Below, piece after piece: positions 63,961 through 64,000 of a DNA stretch of 64,000 nucleotides (positions within the stretch are counted from its first letter, which is position 1; each line of letters starts with the position of its first letter). This DNA comes from Luteibacter sp. Its GTDB lineage: Bacteria; Pseudomonadota; Gammaproteobacteria; Xanthomonadales; Rhodanobacteraceae. Below the pieces are notes generated by a model. It saw only the letters and a program-made list of their open reading frames with translations. It did no database searches and was not told the origin of the DNA. The stretch lies in NCBI RefSeq assembly GCF_009912395.1, contig NZ_WNDO01000015.1, positions 1 to 64,000 on the forward strand, read 5' to 3'. Position numbers and translations under genes: made by a program.

Positions 63961-64000
63961 CGTCCCCCCTGGGAGCGGCCGCGACAGTCATGCCCTTGTT

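Overview
The window looks like a chromosomal segment of a GC-rich gammaproteobacterium of the Xanthomonadales, most likely the Luteibacter/Dyella group (Rhodanobacteraceae). This is inferred from the wealth of TonB-dependent receptors, FecI/FecR signalling, REP palindromes beginning TGTAGGAGCGCGC and long GTCGTTCC...GGAACGAC repeats. No 16S rRNA or other marker is present to prove it, and no tRNA or rRNA gene was seen.

Layout. 1-3.4 kb: the end of a membrane-protein gene, a structured non-coding region with a 27-bp perfect inverted repeat and a candidate sigma-54 promoter, and two MacB/FtsX-type ABC permeases, the second cut by an in-frame amber codon. 3.5-15.2 kb: a haem-acquisition locus on the minus strand with an ECF sigma factor, FecR, a TonB-dependent receptor with an STN signalling domain, a hemophilin-like secreted haemophore, a Slam outer-membrane exporter, haem oxygenase, ExbB, ExbD and TonB. 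A second hemophilin-like gene lies beyond it and an AraC regulator diverges from it; Fur-box-like sites sit at both ends. 15.2-19.3 kb: an EmrAB/NodT tripartite efflux operon with a divergent orphan response regulator. 20-21.8 kb: a GT9 glycosyltransferase and a small unknown gene. 21.8-29.4 kb: an AdeRS/BaeSR-like two-component system divergent from an RND pump operon (adaptor, pump, outer-membrane channel).

29.5-43.6 kb: phosphocholine-type phospholipase C, a 4 x 148-bp tandem repeat, an AraC/SDR divergent pair, alanine dehydrogenase with its divergent Lrp regulator, a QseC-like orphan sensor kinase, a TonB receptor with a near-perfect Zur box, a DUF2231 protein with a sorbosone-dehydrogenase-like lipoprotein, a HAD phosphatase, a LysR regulator and a small lipoprotein. 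43.6-44.7 kb: a di-haem cytochrome c peroxidase.

44.8-54.1 kb: two very large secreted proteins in tandem. The first carries IPT/TIG and prepeptidase-like beta domains. The second is a 1826-residue RHS protein whose last 140 residues follow the RHS core and are AT-rich; it is translationally coupled (TGATG) to a small two-helix membrane protein, a candidate toxin-immunity pair. 54.2-57.4 kb: a degraded siderophore-interacting-protein/LysR remnant, a DUF418 membrane protein and a second siderophore-interacting-protein gene that carries a single in-frame TGA. 57.6-64 kb: an FtsL-like protein, a lipocalin-like protein with divergent LysR, a PAS hybrid histidine kinase, a TetR/MFS divergent pair sharing a perfect 11-bp inverted-repeat operator, and a CoQ7-like hydroxylase.

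The themes are iron/haem and zinc uptake, drug efflux, sensing, and one contact- or surface-associated polymorphic toxin candidate. The best candidates for new biology are the self-contained hemophilin locus with two haemophore paralogues and the RHS C-terminal module with its predicted immunity protein.
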